Source of the DNA: Desulfobacteraceae bacterium
GTDB lineage: Bacteria > Desulfobacterota > DSM-4660 > Desulfatiglandales > Desulfatiglandaceae
Direction of reading: 5' to 3'
NCBI GenBank assembly: GCA_016844935.1
Contig: JAERTK010000092.1
Span: forward strand, 1 to 64,000
Length of the DNA: 64,000 nt
This document shows positions 7,892 through 16,621 of the stretch, in pieces; the stretch's first letter is position 1, and each line of letters opens with the position of its first letter. Below the pieces are notes generated by a model. That model was not told where the DNA came from and made no database searches. It saw only the letters and a list, made by a program, of their open reading frames with translations. The position numbers and the translations under genes are program-made.

Positions 7892-9676
7892 ATGACTCTA
7901 AGTAAAGGATGGCTCAAACAAAGGCAGTCGACGTTGGCCGGCAGAACACTTGTGTCGTTACCGCTGCTCATGGCCATGGTCCTGATATGGACTTTGGTCG
8001 CCCTGACGGGGTGCAGTGACAGCGACTCCGTTGCCCGAGCACCGGAAATCTTTGCTTGCAGTCTTACCTATAAGCTGCCCGGAGACGTCGACAAGACGCC
8101 CGGCGATGCCAGTCAGAACGACTTCGACGAGTTCTCGTGGCAGTCATTCCTGGCGCTCAGTGCACCGTCGGTCGGTGGTCGGATCAACGTGGATGGCGAC
8201 AACACACCCCAGTGGCGGGAATGGTCGTCCACCGCCGACCTGCTCAACCAGGCCGATCCGGGTCCATCCGGGTCGCGTTTCTACCCCGAAGAATGCAAGG
8301 CGATTCCAGATTACGCGTATTACCGGGTGATCGACCAGGTGGGGAAGGTAGATGATTCTTTCCAGGAAGCCACCGAAGATGCCCTCAGCACCTCACCGGT
8401 CATCGACAAGAACGGCAACTTCATTCGCTACGAAATTCTGATAAGCCCTTCCCTGTACACCCAGGTGGTGAGCAACGGGTGGAACGTGCCGGGCACGATC
8501 CCCACCGATCCGCAAACCGACCCCGCCATGAGCGACATTACCGGGACCTGCGGCCTGGCGAGCTACACCGGCGGTGATCCCGCGAACAAGGACAGCGGTT
8601 TCATCCAGATCAAGAACGCCTGGATGGACCTCACCCACGCCTCAACCGCTGAGCGTGCGAAGTATCACATCGAGGAACTACTGGTCTACACGCCGGAGTA
8701 CCGGACCTCGAGTACCCCGCAGACGGCCACCTGCGAGCTTCGAACCATGGGGCTGGTGGGCCAGCACATCATGCACAAAACCCTCACCCAGCCGGCGTGG
8801 GTATATTCCACCTTCGAACACGTGGACAATGCCCCCGACTGCGAAGGACCCTCCACCACCGGCGGATCCGGAGCCGGCACGCCGAGTGACTCGTGCCCGC
8901 CGACCGTCCTAAAGGGTTGGAACTTCAATCCCATGCTCTGCAACGACGACACCGATTCGTCTCGGATCGACGGTTGTCCCCCCGACCCGGACACGCCCGT
9001 CACCAACCGATGCGCCCACTGCAACGATACGCCCACCAGCAATGACATGACGGCCATGTGCATGTCGGACGGAGCCGAATGGATCGGAACCTGCTGCAAC
9101 AGGCCGGACGGCTCAACGACCCCGCCGCCAAGCGCGTGCAACTCGGGAACGGAGCCGTGGTGCCTTGATATGGGCCAGGCCGAGGTCAAGGGATTCTCGA
9201 GGCTGTGCCGCCAGATCACGGTGAGCGAGGACGAGACAAAGGGAGGTTACATTTCCTCTGCGCGATGGAATAGAGAGTGCCACGACGCCATCGCGGTAGC
9301 GGGAAGCGGAAACTCGGTCTGGAACAACTACGAACTCATCTCCACCCAGTGGATGACAATGGACTTCGCGGATAATCCGGCGGCGCGCGAGTGCCGGAAT
9401 GTATCCAGGGATGTCATCCAATACCAAAGCGGTTCGGCCTACGTGGCACTGAAGCTTGAAATCGAGCCCAGGCCGGAGAGCGAAGGCGGCAAACAGCCTG
9501 TTCTGGGCAATACGTCCATGGAAAGTTACCAGCGCGCCAACTGCCTGGGCTGTCACGCGAAGTCGACGACCGGTTCCGGCGATGTGGACAACATATTCAA
9601 AAATCATGCAAGCACTGATTTCATGTACTGGCTCAAACTTGAGGTTCCGCAGTCGGCCGCCATGGAGAATCTCTGA
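7892..9676 (+). CDS. Large secreted lipoprotein with one c-type haem motif
   Basis: A 594-residue protein with an N-terminal hydrophobic segment ending in the lipobox 'LTGC' (Cys about 42), so it should be a lipid-anchored periplasmic or outer-membrane protein. It contains 'FSWQSFLALS', many Cys pairs in a Pro/Thr/Asp-rich middle region (about residues 310-430), and a single haem-binding CxxCH, 'CLGCH', near residue 552. I recognise the 'WQSFLAL...' plus C-terminal CxxCH layout from uncharacterised cytochrome-c-like proteins, but no function is known to me. Codon use is distinctly GC-rich (many GAC, ACC, CGC codons) compared with its neighbours, and it follows a decayed mobile-element stretch, which suggests horizontal acquisition. 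Clear Shine-Dalgarno GGGAGG 13 bases before the start. Confidence 0.65.
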   Translation: MTLSKGWLKQRQSTLAGRTLVSLPLLMAMVLIWTLVALTGCSDSDSVARAPEIFACSLTYKLPGDVDKTPGDASQNDFDEFSWQSFLALSAPSVGGRINVDGDNTPQWREWSSTADLLNQADPGPSGSRFYPEECKAIPDYAYYRVIDQVGKVDDSFQEATEDALSTSPVIDKNGNFIRYEILISPSLYTQVVSNGWNVPGTIPTDPQTDPAMSDITGTCGLASYTGGDPANKDSGFIQIKNAWMDLTHASTAERAKYHIEELLVYTPEYRTSSTPQTATCELRTMGLVGQHIMHKTLTQPAWVYSTFEHVDNAPDCEGPSTTGGSGAGTPSDSCPPTVLKGWNFNPMLCNDDTDSSRIDGCPPDPDTPVTNRCAHCNDTPTSNDMTAMCMSDGAEWIGTCCNRPDGSTTPPPSACNSGTEPWCLDMGQAEVKGFSRLCRQITVSEDETKGGYISSARWNRECHDAIAVAGSGNSVWNNYELISTQWMTMDFADNPAARECRNVSRDVIQYQSGSAYVALKLEIEPRPESEGGKQPVLGNTSMESYQRANCLGCHAKSTTGSGDVDNIFKNHASTDFMYWLKLEVPQSAAMENL

Positions 9677-9777
9677 TAGGGGGCCAGCCCATCTCCCCCG
9701 GGGACTTCCCAAGCAGTGGTACGTGAGCTCATGAAGATAAGTCCAATCACTTCTACCGTGAGAAATAGGAGTCGCTG

Positions 9778-10869
9778 ATGGTTTTTTCCAAAATCATATC
9801 TCGTTCTTACGTGAATGCGGCACTTTTTTTTCTTCTCATGGTGTTTCAGACGTCTGTCTCAGTTGAAGCAGGGGCCGCTGAAACGCCATCTTCCCAGTGG
9901 GATAACTCCCGACAAATAGGCGAGCAATTCCTGAAAAAACTCTCTGCGAGGTCCTTTGAAGAAGCCAAGATTATAAAGCTTTCATATGATGTCCATATGG
10001 AATTACAGGCCTTTGTAAAGGCTAGGATGGTCGCTACCCTGGAGATGAGAAAGGAGACCGGGAAATACCTTTCAATTGTCAGTCTGGAAGAACCGGTTGG
10101 AAAAGATCTGTGGAGCAAGTTTGCGCTATTTATCTATGGCAAACGCACGGCCGAGTACAAAGAGATGATGAAGTCCGTTGAGATGCGGATACATGAGCGG
10201 TTTCGATTCCAAAACGAGAAGTTTGTGACTGAAGAATTTCGAGAGATCCTTCCGGATGTAAAAGACTATGAAAACCAAACAGGGATTCGGGTCTATTTTG
10301 ATTATGAAGAGCATCTGGTAAAATTTTGGGAAGACCAGTCAAAGAAGGCATTCACCAAATCCATCCCCTATTCGGACCAGTCCGGTCCATTAACCGCTTT
10401 TTTTAATTACCTGCTTTTCGATCCGGTCAAAGTTGAATTCTCCGTCATTAATGCCATGAAACAGGTTGAGGATGTCGACCCCGAAGGAGAGCCGCTTCCG
10501 GATAAAAAGATCGTCAAATTCCTGTTTGAAACGGAACTTGTGCAAATGAAACATAACGATACCGGAAGATATCCGGAATACAATTCAGTCATTTACCTTG
10601 AAACCGAGAATTTTCTGAACATTATTTATGGGAAAAATATTTTTTATGAGCTCTCCCTCGCCACAATAGGGAGGGTAAAAATCCCTTATGAAGTTCATTT
10701 GGACGGTATTATTAGTAATTCAAGAAAAAGGAAACTTGACTTAAAGCTGAAACAGCTCATGGACAATCCCGAGGCCGCCCAAGAGCTTGAAAGGGAAATG
10801 AAAGACGAAGTACTTGCAGCAAAGAACGTAAAAGTCTCTTTGACGGCCGCTGATGTGAAATTTCACTGA
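9778..10869 (+). CDS. Exported protein of unknown function
   Basis: The 363-residue protein has a Sec-type signal peptide (hydrophobic 'AALFFLLMVF', probable cleavage after 'VEAGAA', about residue 34). The mature part is rich in Lys, Glu, Phe and Tyr with alternating hydrophobic residues, suggesting a mostly beta periplasmic domain; 'SGPLTAFFNYLLFDP' recalls outer-membrane lipid- or polysaccharide-associated DUF3108-like proteins, but only weakly. The C-terminus (about 318-350) is a charged helix. TAGGAGT precedes the ATG. It lies 101 bases after the haem lipoprotein and may share its transcript, but base composition differs: this gene is AT-rich like the rest of the genome. The following gene converges on it. 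No function is assigned. Confidence 0.6.
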   Translation: MVFSKIISRSYVNAALFFLLMVFQTSVSVEAGAAETPSSQWDNSRQIGEQFLKKLSARSFEEAKIIKLSYDVHMELQAFVKARMVATLEMRKETGKYLSIVSLEEPVGKDLWSKFALFIYGKRTAEYKEMMKSVEMRIHERFRFQNEKFVTEEFREILPDVKDYENQTGIRVYFDYEEHLVKFWEDQSKKAFTKSIPYSDQSGPLTAFFNYLLFDPVKVEFSVINAMKQVEDVDPEGEPLPDKKIVKFLFETELVQMKHNDTGRYPEYNSVIYLETENFLNIIYGKNIFYELSLATIGRVKIPYEVHLDGIISNSRKRKLDLKLKQLMDNPEAAQELEREMKDEVLAAKNVKVSLTAADVKFH

Positions 10870-10911
10870 AGAGCCCCTATGAGCCAGTGCCTGGGCTAAC
10901 CCATAGCAATT

Positions 10912-13047
10912 CTAATCTTTATTGCTGACGCCCGCCTCTTCAAAGGAAGCCATTTCCCGCATGATCCTACAGGCCGTATCCGCCACATTCATGGTGATGG
11001 CCGCACCGGTACCTTCACCCAGCCGCATTCCGAAGTCAATGACCGGTTCAAGGCCCATGTGGGAAAGGGCCGCCTGTTGAGCCACCTCCACGGATTTGTG
11101 CCCGGATATGAGGTAACCCCCGATCTCAGGCTTTAACGTATAAGCGATCAACCCTGCTGCGGTTGATATAACGCCGTCGAGGACCACAACGGTGCCCTTT
11201 GAAACCGCCGCCAGTACCGCGCCCACGATTCCCGCGATCTCATACCCCCCGATTTTACACAGGATATCAAAGCCGTCTCTTGAATCCGGTTTATGGAATT
11301 TCAGAACCCGCTCGATAATCTCGGCCTTCCGCTCCATCCCCTTGTCGTCCAGGCCCGTCCCTCTCCCGGTTGCCTGGATGGGCGTAATCCCCGTAATGGC
11401 GCAGATGATGGCCGATGCGGAAGTGGTATTTCCGATACCCATCTCCCCGAGACCGATCATGTCAATTTTATTCGATGCGTATTTTTCAAGAAAAATCGCC
11501 ATCCCTTTTGAGACGGCGTCTTCCGCTTCCCCGGGTGTCATGGCTTCTTCAAGGGCAAAGTTTCGGGTCCCTTTTCGCACCTTTTTGTCAAACAGCATCG
11601 GGTGGGGCGGAAAATCGGCATTGACGCCCATATCCACAATACTCATATCGATCTGGAACTGACGGCACAAGATGTTGATGGCCGCGCCACCGTTAAGGAA
11701 GTTCTTCACCATCTCACCGGTTACGGAGGCGGGGTAAGCCGACACCCCTTCTTCAACGATGCCGTGATCTCCCGCAAACACCAGAATGGACTTGTGGCCC
11801 ACACGGGGATTGAGGGTGTTCTGAACAAGACATATCCTTAACGCCAGATCCTCCAGGCTCCCCAAAGACCCTAAGGGTTTTGTCTTGTTATCCATTTTGC
11901 TGACGGCTTCAGCCCTGATGCCATCCGGTACCAGACGAATGGCATCCAGGACATCCCCATAATCACTAAAGGCAGCGTCGGCCATACTGACATTATCCGC
12001 GCCGGTTTCCGGCAAAGCAGCTGATTTTTTTTCAGAATTTGCCTGATCCGGTTTCCCCTGAAAAAGGTTCAATTGATTCCCGTTGCCGCTAAAATCAATG
12101 ACATATTTGAGGGTTTTCCCGGAAAGGATATCCAGCATTAATGCCGGAGTCTTTTCGGGGGGGATGATCTCCTCAATCAATTTTTCAAAGGAACCGGGCT
12201 TCTTCCCGATCAGAATCAGACCGTCCTGCATGTTTTTCCGGGTTAAGCCGTAGGCCCCTGAAACCGCCATTTCTTTATAATGCATGAGGTTAAGGAGGTT
12301 CGTTTCGATGGTCTTGTTTTTAGTGAGGCCTCCGAAAAAAGAAAGCCTGCCGCCTTTCTTCAGTTTCGATACGCACATGCTGAACGCCACGGGATCAGCG
12401 CAGGCGTTCAGGGCCATGTCAAACTCGCTCCCGGTGGTCTCTTTTTGAACGCCGATGTTCTCCGCCCTCTGAAATTCGGCCGACCGGAAGATCTTTTTTT
12501 CATCCTTTTCAATGACCATCGGGATCACCCCCATCTCCCGGCATGCCAGGGCCGCCATCAAGCCCACACTCCCCCCGCCGTATATGATAATCCGCTCACC
12601 CTTTTGGGGATTAAGGGGCTCCAGGGCGTTCTGTACACACCCGGCCGGTTCCGCCAAAGACGCCACGGGGAGAGGGATATGATCGTCAACCGGAATCAGG
12701 CTGTTTTCAGGGGTCATGACATGACTGGAAAAACCCCCGTCATGGTGAAAACCCATAATCTTCATATGTTCACAAAGGTTTTCTCGCCCGCTCAGACAGA
12801 AGCTGCAATGGCCACAGGTTCTTCCGGGCCATACGGCGAATCTTTTGCCATCCTCACTTTCAGCGATGACTTCATGACCCAGGACCCTCGGCAGAACCAG
12901 GTCCCGGTGACCCTCGTTCCACATCTTGGCATCCGTCCGGCAGATGGCGCAGTATTGTACCCTCAGAAGCCGAAACCCCTCCTCAGGATCATGGGGTTCC
13001 GACTCCCGCATTTCCAGCTTCTTCAATCCGGTAAGCAGCAGTTTCAT
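10912..13047 (-). CDS. cobT: Zinc alcohol-dehydrogenase-like domain fused to CobT
   Basis: A 711-residue natural fusion. Residues 1 to about 330 are a medium-chain dehydrogenase: catalytic zinc ligands in 'YCAICRTD' and 'LGHEV', four structural-zinc cysteines in 'CGHCSFCLSGRENLC', and the NAD(P) loop 'YGGGSVGLM'. After a linker, about 365-711 is nicotinate-nucleotide:dimethylbenzimidazole phosphoribosyltransferase: 'KPLGSLGSLEDLA', 'FAGDHGIVEEGVSAYP', 'GEMGIGNTTSA' and the catalytic Glu (about 678) in 'RLGEGTGAAI'. CobT activates the lower ligand of cobamides. All key residues of both halves are present, so both should be active. It follows the TrpD-like gene by 4 bases and shares its upstream cobalamin riboswitch. 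The substrate of the dehydrogenase half is unknown; a step in making or modifying a lower ligand is a reasonable guess. Confidence 0.88.
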   Translation of the reverse strand: MKLLLTGLKKLEMRESEPHDPEEGFRLLRVQYCAICRTDAKMWNEGHRDLVLPRVLGHEVIAESEDGKRFAVWPGRTCGHCSFCLSGRENLCEHMKIMGFHHDGGFSSHVMTPENSLIPVDDHIPLPVASLAEPAGCVQNALEPLNPQKGERIIIYGGGSVGLMAALACREMGVIPMVIEKDEKKIFRSAEFQRAENIGVQKETTGSEFDMALNACADPVAFSMCVSKLKKGGRLSFFGGLTKNKTIETNLLNLMHYKEMAVSGAYGLTRKNMQDGLILIGKKPGSFEKLIEEIIPPEKTPALMLDILSGKTLKYVIDFSGNGNQLNLFQGKPDQANSEKKSAALPETGADNVSMADAAFSDYGDVLDAIRLVPDGIRAEAVSKMDNKTKPLGSLGSLEDLALRICLVQNTLNPRVGHKSILVFAGDHGIVEEGVSAYPASVTGEMVKNFLNGGAAINILCRQFQIDMSIVDMGVNADFPPHPMLFDKKVRKGTRNFALEEAMTPGEAEDAVSKGMAIFLEKYASNKIDMIGLGEMGIGNTTSASAIICAITGITPIQATGRGTGLDDKGMERKAEIIERVLKFHKPDSRDGFDILCKIGGYEIAGIVGAVLAAVSKGTVVVLDGVISTAAGLIAYTLKPEIGGYLISGHKSVEVAQQAALSHMGLEPVIDFGMRLGEGTGAAITMNVADTACRIMREMASFEEAGVSNKD

Positions 13048-13051
13048 ATTC

Positions 13052-14167
13052 TTAACAGGTCCCGGCCTCAGTGAGTGCCCGCAGCCTCCTGACGCCCTCT
13101 TTGGGATCTCTGTTCTGGATTTTCACCCAATTCTCAAGTTTGTTAAAGGCCGATCCCTGTTTCAGGGCTGAACATGCCTTCATGACGCCTTCGTTGATGG
13201 TCGCGACACTTCCCGCCACATAGAATATGAGTCCGGCATTGAGGGCTGTCGCCTCAAAACGGGCGCCATTTTTTTCACCCCGCAAAAGCGCCACAAAATC
13301 CCTGGCTTCACGATCCATATCCGGAACAGGGATAAGGTCCGACGGGTCGCAGGTGTGCAGGCCGTAGTCCTCCGGGCGAAAATCATACACCACAATCTCA
13401 CCGTCCGCCGTGAGCTCCGCGCAGTAGGTCCTGCCGCAGACGGATGCTTCATCCATCCCTTTATGGGAGTTATCAATGCTGCCGTAAAGGACCAGTGCCC
13501 GTTCATATCCAATGGCCTTCATGACCCCGGAAACCGGCATGATCATCTCCTTTGAATAGACCCCCCTGACCCCGATTTTGGGCATGGCGGGGTTTGCCAG
13601 AGAAGCGGCAATGTTCAGGGTTGAGCCGAAATGGATATTGGAAAGGATCCGCCCCAGGGCCTGGGGATGGATTTCGGCGCTCATACCGTTAAACAGTCCG
13701 ATGCCGGCCTCGTTGATACTCTCAGCCACCACATCCGCGCTGCACTCCACATCAACCCCCAGGGTCTCCGCCATGTCAACGGTCCCGCATACGGAAGTGA
13801 TGGCCCGAGCCCCGTGCCGGGCCATCCGGATGCCGCCTGAAGCCGCAACAATGGATGCTGCCGTACTGATGTTGAAGGTCTTGAATGAATCCATACCGGT
13901 GCCGCAGTTGTCGACAATGGGCCTGTGATCATCTGACAGAACTTTTACCGTATCAAGCTCGTAAATGGCCTCCCAGCTCCCCGCCACCTCCTCTTTCGTT
14001 TCCCCTTTGGCGGTCATGGCCGCCAGAAACGCCCCTTGCTGCATATCGGTTGTTTCGTTCTTCAGGATCGTATAAAAAGCACCCTTCGCTTCCTCCCTTG
14101 AAAGATCCTCCTTTTGCACCAGACGTGTGATTAAACCCCCAAATTCCTTGTTAGCTGCTGTTTGCAT
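13052..14167 (-). CDS. Divergent TrpD-family phosphoribosyltransferase, cobalamin-linked
   Basis: A 371-residue member of the anthranilate phosphoribosyltransferase fold. The PRPP loop 'DNCGTGMD' (residues 86-93) and 'FNISTAASIVAA' are intact. The region that holds anthranilate in TrpD is altered: 'KHGNR' reads 'RHGAR' (118-121), the Ser/Lys-rich loop reads 'ITSVCGTVD', and the usual 'RRELGxRT' Arg segment reads 'LSNIHFGST'. I infer a different aromatic acceptor. No other trp gene is nearby. It lies downstream of a cobalamin riboswitch and 4 bases ahead of the dehydrogenase-CobT fusion, so the likely setting is lower-ligand supply for cobamides rather than tryptophan synthesis. GAGGAGGCGGC precedes the ATG. 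Family assignment is strong; the reaction is inference. Confidence 0.8.
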   Translation of the reverse strand: MQTAANKEFGGLITRLVQKEDLSREEAKGAFYTILKNETTDMQQGAFLAAMTAKGETKEEVAGSWEAIYELDTVKVLSDDHRPIVDNCGTGMDSFKTFNISTAASIVAASGGIRMARHGARAITSVCGTVDMAETLGVDVECSADVVAESINEAGIGLFNGMSAEIHPQALGRILSNIHFGSTLNIAASLANPAMPKIGVRGVYSKEMIMPVSGVMKAIGYERALVLYGSIDNSHKGMDEASVCGRTYCAELTADGEIVVYDFRPEDYGLHTCDPSDLIPVPDMDREARDFVALLRGEKNGARFEATALNAGLIFYVAGSVATINEGVMKACSALKQGSAFNKLENWVKIQNRDPKEGVRRLRALTEAGTC

Positions 14168-14195
14168 ACCGCCGCCTCCTCTTTAAATTCAGACT

Positions 14196-14235
14196 ATTCT
14201 GAAAAAAGGGTCATCAAAACCGTATGGGAAAAATG
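14196..14235 (-). terminator. Weak terminator-like hairpin before the TrpD-like gene
   Basis: Read on the minus strand, GGGTTCCAT pairs imperfectly with ATGACCC and is followed by TTTTTT, about 30 bases before the TrpD-like start. It could be the expression platform of the cobalamin riboswitch (termination when ligand is bound). Pairing is bulged, so support is modest. Confidence 0.3.
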
Positions 14236-14399
14236 GAACCCACAAAGGAAATAAAGATATGCAATAATTTTCAGGGAAGAGACAGGTGTCGGGAAATATC
14301 CCTGGATGCATATACCTCATATCCTTTCAGTCATTAAAATACGGGTTTCATGACCGCAAAAGATATGGATAGCATCCAGCTGGGTTATCCGGAATGTTG

Positions 14400-14600
14400 T
14401 TAACAACAGGCAGGCTTTCTGGCTCAAGGATCGACCTACCGACCGCACCTTCCCGGTTTCCCAGTGGCATACGCGGCTTTCGTCCCCTTACACAGCAATG
14501 GCTGGTTTGCGATGGATTCTCACCATCTTTCCTTTTGACATCACGTGATCAACCTTGCCCCGACCACGCAATGCACCCGTGTTGGTGGGACAAATATATG
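14400..14600 (-). ncRNA. Cobalamin (AdoCbl-class) riboswitch
   Basis: On the minus strand the sequence carries the ordered conserved blocks of the cobalamin aptamer: 'GGTGAGAATCC', 'CCAGCCATTGCTGTG', 'GCCACTG', 'GGGAAGG', 'AGCCAGAA' and the closing 'CCTGCCTGTTG'. It lies about 230 bases upstream of the TrpD-like and CobT-fusion genes on the same strand and within an otherwise gene-free stretch (14168-14607). It should repress that pair when cobalamin is plentiful. The block matches are very strong; exact ends are approximate. Confidence 0.93.
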
Positions 14601-14658
14601 CTGGCGGAAAAAAAGTCAATTAATTTTATTGTATCCCCTGGAATTATCCTCGGAATTT

Positions 14659-16608
14659 CTAATGTTCCAATTCTTGCTTAACTGCGAGTCCGACCTTTGG
14701 CAGGGTGTATGGCTTCTTTATGTATTTTCCCGCCCCCAATTCCTGGGTCAAGTTCACTTCCTTTGTTTTGGCATACCCGCTGGCTATGATCGCCTTCTGT
14801 CCGGGACGTATCTTGATAATCTCCTCATAGGTCTTACGGCCATTGATCCCCTTGGGCATGACCATGTCGAGAAGGATTAGATCGACGGGGTTCTCCTTCA
14901 CATACAAAATGGCCTCTTTCCCGCTTGAAACCGCTTGAGCCTTATAACCCAGCCGGGTCAATATCCCCACTGCGATCTCCCTTTGTCTCTCCTCATCATC
15001 AACCACCAGGATCGTCTCTCCATGGCCGAGATAACCTTCTAAGGGAACTTCATCTTTTTCAGCTGCCAGTTCTTCTCTTGTTACCGGGAAATAGAGTTCA
15101 AATACTGTGCCCTTGTCGCTGCTTTTTACGTTGATGTACCCGTTATGGTCCTGGACCGTGTTCCAAACAACCGCCAATCCCAGACCCGTACCGCTTCTGC
15201 CCATTATCTTTTTGGTATAGAAGGGTTCGAAAATTCTTCCAATATCTTTCGGCGATATGCCTGAACCATCATCTGAAACCTTCAACACGGTGTATTCTCC
15301 AATCCGCACGTCCTCATACCCTTTCAGGGGTTCATCCAAATACTCATTTGTTGTGGATATGGCAACCGTACCACTGTTTCCAATGGCTTCTGTGGCATTG
15401 GCGATCAGATTCATCAGGATCTTTTTGATGTGAGTGGTGGAACCGCTCATGTTCAGGAGATCGGGGCTCAGTTCAGTCCTGTAACCCACAAACGAGTGCG
15501 TTTTCTGCAATTCCTGATATTCAGCAGATCCCAAATATTCTGTGATCAGAATGTTGAGGTTCAGGGCGTCCTTACCGGTTGCCGCGCCCCTGGCGATGGT
15601 CAACAGGTCTTCCACAACATCGGCAGCCCGCATTCCGGATTCCTGTATTGTCTTTATGGGATTTCTGAGGGGGCTGTCTTCAGGTAGATCAAGCAGGAGA
15701 AGTTCAGGATAGCTTACAATCCCTGAGAGGATATTGTTCAGATCGTGGGCCACACCGCCTGCCATAAGGCCCATGGCCTCCATCTTTCTTGACCTGGCGA
15801 GTTTTTCCTCACTTTCCCGCAGCGCCCTCTCGGCTTCTCTCCTTTCCGTGATGTCCCGAAAAACAAGAACGACTCCGGCAATCTCCCCATTTTCGTCTCT
15901 GATCGGGGCCCCGCTGTCGTCGATAGGAACCTCTGCCCCCGCCCTGGATATCAAGACGGTGTGATTCGCAAGACCGACAATCATACCGTCCCGGAGAACC
16001 TTGATAACGGGGTTGTCCACAACTTCCCTTGTCTCCTCATTAATGATATTGAAAACATCCTGCAGGGGTTTTCCCTTTGCCTCTTCCTGCTGCCATCCGG
16101 TCAAAGACTCCGCAACGGGGTTCATGAAGGTTACGCGGCCCGTTTTATCGGTGGCGATCACGGCATCCCCGATACTCTTGAGCGTCGTGGAGAGCCATTC
16201 TTCGCTCTCCATCAGTTTCCTTTCCATCTTGTGTTTGTAAAGGGCCATCTCGATGGCCGTGTTCAACTCCCTCTCCTCAAAGGGCTTGATAATATATCCG
16301 AACGGCTCGGTAACCTTGGCCTTCTCCAGGATTTTGTCATCAGCATAGGCAGTAAGGTATACAACCGGAATATGGAAACGGGAGTGGATCTGAGCTGCGG
16401 CCTCGGTACCGTCCATCTCGCCTTTGAGCATGATATCCATGAGGACCAGGTCCGGTTTCTGCTCCTGGACTTCTTCAAGTGCCGCCTCTCCGGAAGGCAC
16501 TGACGCGCAAACATCAAAACCCAGGTTCTCCAGACTGTTCTGAATGTCTTTTGCGACAATCCTGTTATCTTCCACCACCAAAATCTGTGCTTTTCCCATG
16601 GCTTTCAT
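14659..16608 (-). CDS. Hybrid sensor kinase: receiver-PAS-HisKA-HATPase-receiver
   Basis: A cytosolic hybrid histidine kinase without membrane segments. Order of domains: an N-terminal receiver ('AQILVVEDN', Asp in 'DLVLMDIML'), a PAS sensor, a dimerisation/phosphoacceptor helix with His in 'GGVAHDLNNILSG', an ATPase domain ('GSGTGLGLAVV'), and a C-terminal receiver ('ETILVVDDEERQRE', Asp in 'DLILLDMVMP'). I start it at ATG 16608 (GAAAGG just upstream); the frame stays open further upstream, but that part overlaps the preceding kinase gene. It follows the membrane kinase by 13 bases and the binding-protein gene, so the three probably form one sensory operon. The kinase core and last receiver are close paralogues of the 43.2-kb hybrid kinase. 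The signal is unknown. Confidence 0.88.
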   Translation of the reverse strand: MKAMGKAQILVVEDNRIVAKDIQNSLENLGFDVCASVPSGEAALEEVQEQKPDLVLMDIMLKGEMDGTEAAAQIHSRFHIPVVYLTAYADDKILEKAKVTEPFGYIIKPFEERELNTAIEMALYKHKMERKLMESEEWLSTTLKSIGDAVIATDKTGRVTFMNPVAESLTGWQQEEAKGKPLQDVFNIINEETREVVDNPVIKVLRDGMIVGLANHTVLISRAGAEVPIDDSGAPIRDENGEIAGVVLVFRDITERREAERALRESEEKLARSRKMEAMGLMAGGVAHDLNNILSGIVSYPELLLLDLPEDSPLRNPIKTIQESGMRAADVVEDLLTIARGAATGKDALNLNILITEYLGSAEYQELQKTHSFVGYRTELSPDLLNMSGSTTHIKKILMNLIANATEAIGNSGTVAISTTNEYLDEPLKGYEDVRIGEYTVLKVSDDGSGISPKDIGRIFEPFYTKKIMGRSGTGLGLAVVWNTVQDHNGYINVKSSDKGTVFELYFPVTREELAAEKDEVPLEGYLGHGETILVVDDEERQREIAVGILTRLGYKAQAVSSGKEAILYVKENPVDLILLDMVMPKGINGRKTYEEIIKIRPGQKAIIASGYAKTKEVNLTQELGAGKYIKKPYTLPKVGLAVKQELEH

Positions 16609-16621
16609 TAAACCTTTCTGT

